Assembly (NCBI RefSeq): GCF_000718785.1
Contig: NZ_JOCA01000016.1
Coordinates: 103,401-167,400, forward strand
DNA length: 64,000 nt
Direction of reading: 5' to 3'
Source of the DNA: Streptomyces sp. NRRL WC-3626
GTDB taxonomy: Bacteria > Actinomycetota > Actinomycetes > Streptomycetales > Streptomycetaceae
Each line of letters begins with the position of its first letter. The first letter of the stretch is position 1. Below the pieces are notes generated by a model. That model did not search any database, was not told where the DNA came from, and saw only the letters and a program-made list of their open reading frames with translations. Position numbers and translations under genes: made by a program. Below are positions 42,530 through 50,957 of the stretch, in pieces.

Positions 42530-44652
42530 TGGGCGGCTGCCTTCTCGCTCGGGGCCTGGGAGGGAACGGTGTCGGGGGCGGCGGCCGGGGACTGGGCCTG
42601 GATCGCCGTGATGGCGACGGTGTTGACGATGTCCTGGACCAGGGCGCCCCGGGACAGGTCGTTGACCGGCTTGCGCAGACCCTGGAGCACCGGTCCCACG
42701 GCGACGGCGCCGGCCGAGCGCTGCACGGCCTTGTACGTGTTGTTGCCGGTGTTCAGGTCGGGGAAGATCAGCACCGTCGCCTGCCCGGCCACCTCCGAGC
42801 CGGGCAGCTTGGTCGCCGCGACCGACGGTTCCACGGCCGCGTCGTACTGGATCGGCCCCTCGATCCGCAGATCGGGCCGGCGCGAGCGCACCAGCTCGGT
42901 GGCGGTGCGCACCTTGTCGACGTCGGCGCCGGAACCGGACGTACCGGTCGAGTACGACAGCATCGCGATCCGCGGCTCCACCCCGAACCGCGCCGCCGTG
43001 ACCGCCGACTGCACGGCGATGTCGGCGAGTTGCTCGGCGTCCGGGTCCGGGTTGACCGCGCAGTCGCCGTACACGAGCACCTTGTCGGCCAGGCACATGA
43101 AGAAGACGGAGGAGACGATGTCCGCGTCCGGCTTGGTCTTGATGATCTCGAAGGCGGGCCGGATCGTCGCCGCCGTGGAGTGCACCGAGCCGGACACCAT
43201 GCCGTCGGCGAACCCTTCCTCGACCATCAGGGTGCCGAAGTAGTTGACGTCGGAGACGACGTCGTAGGCCAGCTCGACGGTGACGCCCCGGTGGGCGCGC
43301 AGGGCCGCGTACTTCTCGGCGAAGGCGTCCCGCAGCTCCGAGGTGGCCGGGTCGATGATCTGGGTGTCGCCGAGGTCGATGCCCAGGTCGGCGGCCTTCT
43401 TGCGGATCTGGTCGACGTCACCGAGCAGTGTCAGCTCGCACACGCCCCGGCGCAGCAGCACCTCCGCCGCGTGCAGCACCCGCTCCTCGCCGCCCTCGGG
43501 GAGCACGACCCGGCGCAGATCGGAGCGGGCCTGCTCCAGCAGCTTGTGCTCGAACATCATCGGGGTGACACGGTCGCTGCTGGGCGCGGAGACCCGCTTG
43601 GTGAGGTCGGCGGTGTCGGCGTACCGCTCGAAGAGACCGAGGGCGCGCTCGGCCTTGCGCGGGGTGGCCGCGTTCAGCTTCCCCTCCAGGGAGAACAGCT
43701 GTTCGGCGGTGGGGAAGCTGGTGCTGGGCACCGAGAGCACCGGTGTGCCGGGGGCGAGCCGGGAGGCGAGGGTGAGGATGCGCTCGGCGGGGACCTCGTC
43801 CAGGGTGAGCAGCACACCGGCTATCGGCGGGGTGCCGGCGCTGTGCGCGGCCAGCGCGCCGATGACCAGGTCGGCGCGGTCGCCCGGCGTGACGACGAGG
43901 CAGCCCGGGGTCAGGGCGGCGAGGAAGTTCGGCAGCATGGCGCCGCCGAAGATGAAGTCCAGGGCGTCGCGGGCGAGCCCGGAGTCGTCGCCGAGCACCA
44001 CCTTCGCGCCGAGGGTGTGCGTGATCTGGGAGACCGTGGGCGCGGACAGCGCGGGCTCGTCCGGCAGTACGTAGCAGGGCACGGGAAGCCGGGTGGCGAG
44101 CCGCTCGGCGAGTTCGTCCCGGTCCTCGCGGTCGACCCGGTTGACCACCATGGCGAGCACGTCACAGCCGAGGGTGTCGTAGGCGCGGTAGGCGTTGGTG
44201 GTCTCGGCGCGCACCGACTCGGCGGTCTGCTTACGGCCGCCCACGACCGGGATGACGGAGGCGCCGAACTCGTTGGCGAGCCGGGCGTTCAGGCTCAGCT
44301 CGTCCGGGAACTGGGTGTCGGCGTAGTCGGTGCCGAGGACCAGGACGACGTCGTAGTCCCGGGCGACCCGGTGGAACCGGTCGACGAGGGTGGACACCAG
44401 CTCGTCGGTGCCCTGCTCGGCCTGGAGGGCGGACGCCTCGTGGTAGTCGAGGCCGTAGACGGTCGACGGGTCCTGCGAGAGCCGGTAGCGGGCGCGCAGC
44501 AGCTCGAAGAGACGGTCGGGCCCGTCGTGCACCAGGGGGCGGAAGACCCCCACCCGGTCGACCTGCCGGGTCAGGAGCTCCATGACGCCGAGCTCGACGA
44601 CCTGACGGCCGTCGCCGCGGTCGATGCCGGTCACGTACACGCTGCGGGTCAC
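42526..44652 (-). CDS. pta: Phosphate acetyltransferase
   Basis: A 708-residue three-domain Pta. The N-terminal P-loop-like domain (SVYVTGIDRGDGRQVVELGV) lacks a clear Walker lysine, as is common in long Ptas. A DRTGG-type middle domain follows. The catalytic C-terminal domain (about 385-700) has RRVVLPEGGEERVLHAAEVL, DGMVSGSVHSTAATIRPAFE and FFMCLADKVLVYGDCAVNPD. It interconverts acetyl-CoA and acetyl phosphate. It is first in the pta-ackA operon and divergent from pfkA across 246 bp. Confidence 0.95.
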   Translation of the reverse strand: MTRSVYVTGIDRGDGRQVVELGVMELLTRQVDRVGVFRPLVHDGPDRLFELLRARYRLSQDPSTVYGLDYHEASALQAEQGTDELVSTLVDRFHRVARDYDVVLVLGTDYADTQFPDELSLNARLANEFGASVIPVVGGRKQTAESVRAETTNAYRAYDTLGCDVLAMVVNRVDREDRDELAERLATRLPVPCYVLPDEPALSAPTVSQITHTLGAKVVLGDDSGLARDALDFIFGGAMLPNFLAALTPGCLVVTPGDRADLVIGALAAHSAGTPPIAGVLLTLDEVPAERILTLASRLAPGTPVLSVPSTSFPTAEQLFSLEGKLNAATPRKAERALGLFERYADTADLTKRVSAPSSDRVTPMMFEHKLLEQARSDLRRVVLPEGGEERVLHAAEVLLRRGVCELTLLGDVDQIRKKAADLGIDLGDTQIIDPATSELRDAFAEKYAALRAHRGVTVELAYDVVSDVNYFGTLMVEEGFADGMVSGSVHSTAATIRPAFEIIKTKPDADIVSSVFFMCLADKVLVYGDCAVNPDPDAEQLADIAVQSAVTAARFGVEPRIAMLSYSTGTSGSGADVDKVRTATELVRSRRPDLRIEGPIQYDAAVEPSVAATKLPGSEVAGQATVLIFPDLNTGNNTYKAVQRSAGAVAVGPVLQGLRKPVNDLSRGALVQDIVNTVAITAIQAQSPAAAPDTVPSQAPSEKAAAQ

Positions 44653-44777
44653 GCGCGCTCTCCGTTTCGTCGGGGGGCCGCAAGGGGCTTCGCCGGGTCA
44701 CACCGTGCCTCGCCGCGCGCCGTGGTGGGCCGCGACGGGGCCGATAAAAATCACCCACCGAGGTGAGTGGATCCCTC

Positions 44778-44806
44778 TTGACAATACCTCTGGCGCTGGT
44801 TACAGC
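44778..44806 (+). promoter_or_regulatory. Probable pfkA promoter
   Basis: TTGACA (44778-44783), a 17-base spacer and TACAGC (44801-44806) match the housekeeping (HrdB-type) pattern, with expected initiation near 44813 and an 85-base leader before pfkA. Confidence 0.6.
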
Positions 44807-44898
44807 GCCCACCAGTGGGGCGTCGGCGCCGCTCCGGGGGACATGAAACAATCGAGACTGGCTCACAGGTATCGACAGCGACCAGGAGACACAGCACG

Positions 44899-45924
44899 AT
44901 GCGTATAGGAGTCCTCACCGCAGGCGGCGACTGCCCTGGGCTGAACGCAGTGATCCGATCGGTCGTGCACCGGGCGGTCGACAACTACGGCGACGAGGTC
45001 ATCGGCTTCGAGGACGGCTACTCGGGCCTGCTCGACGGCCGCTACCGCACGCTCGACCTCGACGCGGTCAGCGGCATCCTCGCGCGCGGCGGCACGATAC
45101 TCGGCTCCTCCCGGCTGGAGCGCGACCGGCTGCGCGAGGCCTGCGAGAACGCGTCCGACATGATCCGCGACTTCGGCATCGACGCCCTGATCCCGATCGG
45201 CGGCGAGGGCACGCTCACGGCGGCGCACATGCTGTCGGAGGCGGGCCTGCCGGTGGTCGGCGTCCCGAAGACGATCGACAACGACATCTCCTCCACCGAC
45301 CGCACCTTCGGCTTCGACACGGCGGTCGGTGTCGCGACGGAGGCGATGGACCGCCTGAAGACCACCGCCGAGTCCCATCAGCGGGTGATGGTCGTCGAGG
45401 TCATGGGCCGGCACGCGGGCTGGATCGCCCTCGAGTCCGGCATGGCCGCCGGCGCCCACGGCATCTGCCTGCCCGAGCGCCCCTTCGACCCGGCGCAGCT
45501 GGTCAAGATGGTCGAGGAGCGTTTCGCCCGCGGCAAGAAGTTCGCGGTGATCTGCGTCGCCGAGGGCGCGCACCCGGCCGACGGCACCATGGACTACGGC
45601 AAGGGCGAGATCGACAAGTTCGGCCACGAGCGCTTCCAGGGCATCGGCACGGCTCTGGCCTACGAGCTGGAGCGGCGGCTCGGCAAGGAGTCCAAGCCGG
45701 TCATCCTCGGCCACGTCCAGCGCGGCGGCACCCCGACGGCGTACGACCGCGTCCTCGCCACCCGCTTCGGCTGGCACGCGGTGGAGGCGGCGCACCGGGG
45801 CGACTTCGGCCGTATGACGTCCCTGCGCGGAACGGACATCGTGATGGTTCCGCTGGCCGAGGCGGTAACGGAACTGAAGACCGTGCCGTCGGACCGAATG
45901 GACGAGGCGGAGTCGGTCTTCTGA
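44899..45924 (+). CDS. pfkA: 6-phosphofructokinase
   Basis: A 341-residue phosphofructokinase beginning MRIGVLTAGGDCPGLNAVIR. The nucleotide-binding motif is IGGEGTLTAA. Gly at the position equal to E. coli Gly104 points to ATP rather than pyrophosphate, while Lys in VPKTIDNDI (Gly124 equivalent) is the form of the long actinobacterial group. Other family motifs are FGFDTAVGVATEAMDRLKTT, MGRHAGWIALESGMA and HVQRGGTPTAYDR. ATG 44899 has AGGAG ten bases upstream. It is divergent from pta. Confidence 0.94.
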   Translation: MRIGVLTAGGDCPGLNAVIRSVVHRAVDNYGDEVIGFEDGYSGLLDGRYRTLDLDAVSGILARGGTILGSSRLERDRLREACENASDMIRDFGIDALIPIGGEGTLTAAHMLSEAGLPVVGVPKTIDNDISSTDRTFGFDTAVGVATEAMDRLKTTAESHQRVMVVEVMGRHAGWIALESGMAAGAHGICLPERPFDPAQLVKMVEERFARGKKFAVICVAEGAHPADGTMDYGKGEIDKFGHERFQGIGTALAYELERRLGKESKPVILGHVQRGGTPTAYDRVLATRFGWHAVEAAHRGDFGRMTSLRGTDIVMVPLAEAVTELKTVPSDRMDEAESVF

Positions 45925-45988
45925 GGGGCTCGGCCCTGGGAGTGCGCGGAGGACCACGCGCTCCTGGGGCGCGAAGGGGCTGCCCCCA

Positions 45989-46019
45989 GGGACGGGACGG
46001 GAAGGGGCGGCGGGGGCGA
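45989..46019. repeat. Second copy of the dispersed G-rich repeat tail
   Basis: 31 bases identical to 22155-22185. Here the repeat is truncated on the left, where a different GC hairpin (TGGGGGC/GCCCCCA-like, about 45964-45988) replaces the CCGGGGC stem. It fills the gap between convergent pfkA and the XRE gene. Confidence 0.75.
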
Positions 46020-46026
46020 GAACCCC

Positions 46027-46743
46027 CTAGTAGACCTCCACCGCAGCCCAGAAGTGATCGACGATCCGGTTGAGGAAGTCCCTCCCGTTCTCCCCCGCAT
46101 CGTCGTAGTCCCCGGCCCAGCTCAGCGTCGCGGCCATGTGCCCCCGATAGTCCTGATGAAGCCGGCGCAGAACCGACTCCAACTGCCGCCGTTCCAGCGG
46201 CGCGATCCTCCCCACCGCCCGGACATACGGCTGCCAGCGCCCCGTGACCGCACTCCGCAGCAGCTCCGCGAGCGTGTCCTCCCTGCCGGTGACGGCGACG
46301 ACATCGGCCAGCGAAAGGCCGAGGAGCCGGGTCAGCGACGCCACCTGACGCTCACTGCCCCGCCAGCGACCGGTCTGCTCCATCCGGAGATACGCATGAA
46401 GCTCATGCCCCACCCCCCGCGCGACATCCTCCGGCGCCAGTCCCCGAGCCACCCGATGCTCACGCAAGGTCCGCGGCCGCCCGATGAGCTCCCCGGGCGA
46501 ACACCACAACACCCCCGCGAGCGCGCTGAGTTCGGTATGCGACGGAGTGGCAGCCCTCCGCTCCCACGCGTCGACGAGCGCGGACGTCACATACGGCAGC
46601 CCGTACGAGCCGCGCAGGGCGTGGGCGACATGGTCGGGGTCCATGCCCAGCCCGGACCGCAGCCGACGGGCGGCCGGCGCGTTGAACGGAGGGGGCGGAT
46701 GGCGGTCGGTACGAGCGGAGGGTAGTCGATGCACGGCCCACAA
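46027..46743 (-). CDS. XRE-type helix-turn-helix regulator
   Basis: A 238-residue protein with two helix-turn-helix units: HALRGSYGLPYVTSALVDAW around residues 44-63, and LREHRVARGLAPEDVARGVG with YLRMEQTGRWRGSERQVASL around 92-135. The C-terminal half (LHQDYRGHMAATLSWAGDYD) is helical and of unknown use. The upstream end is uncertain: TTG 46743 gives the longest form and GTG 46734 is an alternative. It lies beside the nucleosidase/NLR cassette on the same strand, but 342 bp apart, so co-regulation is only possible. Confidence 0.75.
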   Translation of the reverse strand: MWAVHRLPSARTDRHPPPPFNAPAARRLRSGLGMDPDHVAHALRGSYGLPYVTSALVDAWERRAATPSHTELSALAGVLWCSPGELIGRPRTLREHRVARGLAPEDVARGVGHELHAYLRMEQTGRWRGSERQVASLTRLLGLSLADVVAVTGREDTLAELLRSAVTGRWQPYVRAVGRIAPLERRQLESVLRRLHQDYRGHMAATLSWAGDYDDAGENGRDFLNRIVDHFWAAVEVY

Positions 46744-47085
46744 ATTAGGCCCGCACGGGAAAGCTGACTACGGACTGTTCGGCCAGGATCACGCATTGTG
46801 CGAAGGTACGGCTACCACCGGATCGGGCCCCCGGTCCGACCCTGCCCGCACCTAGCCCCCCGACCCCGCACCACACGAACGGCAAGCTCAACGGGCATAT
46901 GCGTAACCCCCCGTTGACATCCCGAACAAACCCGGGGACTTCAAGCGTTCGAGATTCGGAACCCCGTACGACACATGGGCCCCTCAACCACTCCCTCCCG
47001 CGCGGCGCAAATCAACCGCGTGAAGCCCGGCGGACGGGGCGGGAGGGCGGCTGGGCCCCGCGGGACCGGGCCGTGGACGGTTCCC
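46744..47085. other. 342-bp intergenic region
   Basis: No ORF or RNA gene recognised. It lies upstream of the XRE gene and downstream of the nucleosidase gene, both on the minus strand. GC-rich, with no strong hairpin. It presumably contains the XRE promoter and the left border of the accessory cassette. Confidence 0.4.
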
Positions 47086-47949
47086 CTACCGACGGCCGTC
47101 GCTCTTGCCGGTGACCGGACCGTGGAAGGTGCCGCCGCGGAAGTCGATGTGGTCCCCGGCGTACGTCGCTCCGCCGTCCCCGTGCCGATGGGGGCGCTCC
47201 TCGGAGTCGGAGGAACCCTCGCGGGGGCGGTGCTTGTGCAGCACCGCCACCGTCACCGCGGCCGCCTGCTCGGCCGCGCGCTTCTGCGAGCCCGAGGCGT
47301 CGGCCTCGTGCTTCCCGGCGTCGGCGCGGTCGCTGATGCCCCGGATCACCAGCGCGTTCAACTGGCCGTTGAGATGGGCCGCGTGAGCCGCTCCGGAGCC
47401 CTCCATCTCGATGGCGCCCGCGTCGTTGTAGTTCCTTCGGATGAACCGGGCGATCTCCGACGTGGCGTCCGCCAGGACGACATCGCCCGTGGCGATCGGC
47501 AGCAGGTGCGCTCGTACGTCGGGCATGTCCCGCACGGCGGAACGGGCCGCCTGGACGAGCGCGTGCGAGCCCGGCAGGGATTCCGGCCGGACCTGGAAAC
47601 CCTCCGGTGTCTGCTTGCCGCCGTGGATCTCGTACACCTTCGTGCCGACGACGACGTCACCGATTTCGACGTCGTCCTTCAGACTGCCGGCGACACCGAC
47701 GAAGAACACCGCTTCGGGGCCGAGCCAGTTGATGAGCTGGGTGGTGAGAGCGGCGGCACGCTCGGCGCCCATGCCCAGCTCGGCGAGCGCGACGTGCCAG
47801 GGCGTACCGGGTAGTCGGCCCTTCTCGACCCAAGTCCCGTCGCGGTGGACCAACTCCTCCCGCTCGTCCACGTGTGCGCGGACGGCGGCGTATTCGAGCG
47901 GAAGTGCGGTCAGGACCAGAACTGTGGGCCGGATCTCCTGCATAGTCAT
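47086..47949 (-). CDS. Purine/methylthioadenosine nucleosidase-like enzyme with C-terminal NLR-pairing motif
   Basis: A 287-residue nucleoside-phosphorylase-superfamily protein (PNP_UDP_1). It begins VLVLTALPLEYAAVRAHV and has FVGVAGSLKDDVEIGDVVVG, the substrate-binding AIEMEGSGAAHAAHL (Glu as in MTA/SAH nucleosidase) and RGISDRADAGK with the general-acid Asp. The fold ends near residue 240. A polar linker follows, then Y263 to S283 with GDHIDFRGGTFHGPV. This tail is not part of the enzyme family and closely matches residues 91-111 of the NB-ARC protein two genes away (12 of 21 identical). It is divergent from the membrane-protein gene by only 27 bp. A nucleotide-depleting effector is the inferred role. 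Confidence 0.8.
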   Translation of the reverse strand: MTMQEIRPTVLVLTALPLEYAAVRAHVDEREELVHRDGTWVEKGRLPGTPWHVALAELGMGAERAAALTTQLINWLGPEAVFFVGVAGSLKDDVEIGDVVVGTKVYEIHGGKQTPEGFQVRPESLPGSHALVQAARSAVRDMPDVRAHLLPIATGDVVLADATSEIARFIRRNYNDAGAIEMEGSGAAHAAHLNGQLNALVIRGISDRADAGKHEADASGSQKRAAEQAAAVTVAVLHKHRPREGSSDSEERPHRHGDGGATYAGDHIDFRGGTFHGPVTGKSDGRR

Positions 47950-47976
47950 AAATTACCGCTGGGAGAAGGGACAGGT

Positions 47977-48516
47977 GTGCCGGAACAGGACCTCACCGTC
48001 GGGCAGTTGCTGCTCGCCGAATACCAGAGCGTCAAGGACGAGCAGAAGGCGCGGATCGGGTTCCGCGACAATCTGCTGTACGTCACCCTCGCCGTCGTGG
48101 CCGCCGTCATCGCCGCCGCGGCCCAGGCCAAGCAGCCCTCGATGCTGCTCGCGCTGCCGCCGGTGTGCGTCGTCCTCGGGTGGACCTACCTCGTCAACGA
48201 CGAGAAGATCTCGGCGATCGGCCTCTACGTCCGCGACGGCCTGGGGCCCCGGCTGGCCGCCCTCACCGCGCACGGGAACGGGTTCACGACGTTCGGGTGG
48301 GAGGCGTACCACCGGAGCGACACCCGGCGCCGGTCGCGCAAGACCATCCAGACCGTGATCGACCTGACGGCGTTCTGCGCGGTACCGCTGGCCGCCCTGG
48401 TCGTGTTCTGGGTGAACGGCGACGGCGGCGGGCTGATGGTCACCTTGTCCGTGGTGGAGGCGCTCGCCGTGACGGGGCTCGCCTCGCAGATCGTGTGGTA
48501 CGCGAAAGCGGCGTGA
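47977..48516 (+). CDS. Four-TM membrane protein of the NLR cassette
   Basis: A 179-residue protein from GTG 47977 with ribosome-binding site GGAGAAGGG. A charged N-terminal helix (QLLLAEYQSVKDEQKARIGF) leads to NLLYVTLAVVAAVIAAAAQ, then LLALPPVCVVLGWTYLV. A soluble stretch of about 75 residues (NDEKISAIGLYVRDGLGPRL…) comes next, then VIDLTAFCAVPLAALVVFWV and GLMVTLSVVEALAVTGLASQ. The 2+2 layout resembles small membrane effectors or sensors of bacterial defence cassettes, but I cannot name the family. It lies 59 bases before the NB-ARC gene on the same strand and is probably co-transcribed. Confidence 0.7.
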   Translation: MPEQDLTVGQLLLAEYQSVKDEQKARIGFRDNLLYVTLAVVAAVIAAAAQAKQPSMLLALPPVCVVLGWTYLVNDEKISAIGLYVRDGLGPRLAALTAHGNGFTTFGWEAYHRSDTRRRSRKTIQTVIDLTAFCAVPLAALVVFWVNGDGGGLMVTLSVVEALAVTGLASQIVWYAKAA

Positions 48517-48575
48517 AGCCTGCCGCACAGCGCTATTTTTGACGCACTGTCACATACCGGGGGCGAGTACGGCCA

Positions 48576-50957
48576 ATGGAAGCGGCACTGCTGGTGGCCC
48601 TGGCCGAGGGCGCGGGCGGGGACGGTGGGCGCCGGGCGGTGGAGAGGCTGGCGCGGGCGATGGGGCTCGACGCCGGGGCATCCGCCCGGGAGATCGCCGG
48701 GGCGGCGGCGGATCCGGCACGGCGGGATGCCGTACGGGAGTGGGGTGAGGCGCTGGCCGACCTGCTCGCCGCCGATCCGCGGGGCCTCGCCGGCGCGGTC
48801 GCGCGGGCCATGGAGCAGACCGCGCCGGGAAGCGGGATGTCCTGGTACGGCGGTGACCACCCCGACTTCCGGGGCGGGGTCTTCCTGCGCGAGGTGATCG
48901 GCGTGCAGGTCGTGATCCAGCACGGCGGGACCGCCGTTCCCGAGGCGCTGGCCGGCCTGCCCGCGCGGCCCGGTGGGTTCGCCGGCCGGGAGCGGGAGAC
49001 GGAGGAACTGCTGCGCGCGCTCGACCCGGCCGGGGAGCAGCCGGCGGCGACCCTCGTCGCGGCCGTGTCCGGTCTCGGCGGCATCGGCAAGACCGCGCTC
49101 GCCGTCGAAACCGCGCACCTGGCCCACGAACGGGGCTGGTTTCCCGGCGGCGTTCTCTTCATCGACCTGCACGGCTACGACCGGGACCCCGTCACCGCCG
49201 ACCGTGCCCTCCAGGCCCTGCTGCGAGCCCTCGGTACCCCGCCGGAACACATCCCCACCACGACGGACGAACGGGCGGCGCTCTACCGTTCGACGCTGGC
49301 CGGCCGCGCCCACGAGTGCGGTCCGGTGCTGGTCCTGGCCGACAACGCCTCCTCACCGGACCAGGTACGGCCCCTCCTGCCCGGTGACCCCCGGCACCAC
49401 GTGCTGGTCACCTCACGCGACCGGCTGCCCCAACTGGGCGCGCGACTCTTTCCGTTGGACCAGCTGGGCCCGAGGGAGGCGTACGAACTCCTCGACCGCG
49501 CACTGCGGATCGCCGACCCGTACGACAGCCGGGTGGCCGACGATCCCGACACGGCCGAGCGACTCGCCGGGTTCTGCGGACACCTCCCGCTGGCCCTGCA
49601 GATCGCGGCCGCCCTGCTGGCCGAGGACCCGGGCAAGCCGGTCGCCGAACTCGTGGACGAGATGACCGAGTCCCGCGACCGCCTCGACCACCTCGACGAC
49701 GGGGAGCGCAGTGTCCGTGCCGCGTTCGAGCTTTCCTACCGCCGGCTGCCGTCCGAGCAGGCGCGGTTGCTGCGTCTGCTTTCTCTGGCGCCCGGACCCG
49801 AGGTGAGTGACGAGGTCGTCGCCGCTCTCGTCGGTGCCGAGAAGCCCCCGGTGCGGGCCCTGAAGGCCCTGGCCCGTGCACACCTCGTGGAGAGGGGGAG
49901 CGAGCGCGGCTGGTGGCGACTGCATGACCTGGTGCGGGTGTTCGGGGCGGGTGTCGTGACGGAGGATGAGGGGTTGCGGAAAGAAGGGGAGGCGGCGCGG
50001 GAGCAGGTACTGGGGTTCTACTTGCAGTGGGCAGACGCGGCTGACAACCGGTTGCGGTGGCTGCCGGGAATGCCGGAGCCGGAGCGGTTCGGGGACCGGG
50101 GGCAGGCGCTGGCGTGGCTGGACGGTGAGCGGGCGGGCCTGGTGGAGGCGGTGGGATGGGGGCGGGAGAAGCGGTTCGCCGTAGTGGCGATGGCGCTGGC
50201 CCAGTGTCTGGGGGTGTACCTGGACTGGCGGCGGTACTTCGACGACCTGATCGCGGTCGCGGAGGGGGCGCGGGAGGCCGCGAAGCTTGCCGGGGACCGG
50301 ATGGGTGAGGCCACTTCGTGGAGCTATCTTGGCAATGCCTTGCGGAGTGCGGGCCGTGCGGAGGAGGCGATCGGAGCCCACAGCCGGGCCCGCGACCTGT
50401 TCCATGCCGCCGGGGACGGCCAGGACAAGGCCATCGGGTGGGGCAACCTCGGCAACGCCCTGCGGGAGGCGGGCCGGGCGGAGGACGCGATCCTGGCCCT
50501 CATGCGGGCCCGCACCCTGTTCCATGCCGCCGGGGACCGCCACGGCGAGGCCGGCGCGTGGAACAACGTCGGTCTCGCCCTGCGGAGTGCGGGCCGGGCG
50601 GAGGAGGCTATCGCGGCCCTCATGCGGGCCCGCACCCTGTTCCATGCCGCCGGGGACCGCCACCGCGAGGCCATGGCGTGGAACAATCTCGGTCTCGCCC
50701 TGCGGGAGGCGGGCCGGGTGGAGGAAGCGATCGGGGCATACGGCAGGTCCTTGAAGCTCCGCCACGAGTTCGAGGACTGGTACGGCGAGGGACAGACCTT
50801 CCGGTCATTGGCCCTCGCTCACGAGGCCGCCCACCAGTCCGTCGAGGCCCGCACCGCCTGGCTCCTGTCCGCCGGCGCCTTCACCCTCGCCGACGCCCCT
50901 GCCGACGCCGCTCAGGCCCGCACCCGTGCCGCCGCACTGGACGACCCCACCCCCTAA
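48576..50957 (+). CDS. NB-ARC/TPR (NLR-like STAND) ATPase
   Basis: A 793-residue signal-transducing ATPase. Residues 1-85 are helical. Y91-Q111 (GDHPDFRGGVFLREVIGVQ) is the motif shared with the nucleosidase tail, running into VVIQHGG. The NB-ARC domain follows, with Walker A GLGGIGKT (166-173), FIDLHGYDRDP, Walker-B-like GPVLVLADNASS, a sensor-like VLVTSRDRLPQLGARL and GHLPLALQIAAALLAE. A winged-helix ARC region follows, and at least four 40-residue TPRs (about 578-740) whose DNA is a 120-bp tandem repeat. Such proteins oligomerise on sensing a ligand via the repeats. The stop overlaps the convergent regulator stop by four bases. Confidence 0.85.
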   Translation: MEAALLVALAEGAGGDGGRRAVERLARAMGLDAGASAREIAGAAADPARRDAVREWGEALADLLAADPRGLAGAVARAMEQTAPGSGMSWYGGDHPDFRGGVFLREVIGVQVVIQHGGTAVPEALAGLPARPGGFAGRERETEELLRALDPAGEQPAATLVAAVSGLGGIGKTALAVETAHLAHERGWFPGGVLFIDLHGYDRDPVTADRALQALLRALGTPPEHIPTTTDERAALYRSTLAGRAHECGPVLVLADNASSPDQVRPLLPGDPRHHVLVTSRDRLPQLGARLFPLDQLGPREAYELLDRALRIADPYDSRVADDPDTAERLAGFCGHLPLALQIAAALLAEDPGKPVAELVDEMTESRDRLDHLDDGERSVRAAFELSYRRLPSEQARLLRLLSLAPGPEVSDEVVAALVGAEKPPVRALKALARAHLVERGSERGWWRLHDLVRVFGAGVVTEDEGLRKEGEAAREQVLGFYLQWADAADNRLRWLPGMPEPERFGDRGQALAWLDGERAGLVEAVGWGREKRFAVVAMALAQCLGVYLDWRRYFDDLIAVAEGAREAAKLAGDRMGEATSWSYLGNALRSAGRAEEAIGAHSRARDLFHAAGDGQDKAIGWGNLGNALREAGRAEDAILALMRARTLFHAAGDRHGEAGAWNNVGLALRSAGRAEEAIAALMRARTLFHAAGDRHREAMAWNNLGLALREAGRVEEAIGAYGRSLKLRHEFEDWYGEGQTFRSLALAHEAAHQSVEARTAWLLSAGAFTLADAPADAAQARTRAAALDDPTP
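50341..50820 (+). repeat. 120-bp tandem repeat encoding TPR units
   Basis: Units start at 50341, 50461, 50581 and 50701, in exact 120-bp register. Units two and three share an unbroken identical stretch over CATGCGGGCCCGCACCCTGT and beyond, so the duplication is recent. Each encodes one 40-residue TPR. Confidence 0.85.

Noticed and set aside
46930..46975. A tRNA-like T-arm (GTTCGAGATTCGGAAC) that could mark an att site
   Set aside because: No cloverleaf could be built and no second copy was found flanking the NLR cassette.
50341..50820. A CRISPR-like array from the regular 120-bp repeats
   Set aside because: The repeats are in frame, encode TPRs, and have no unique spacers.
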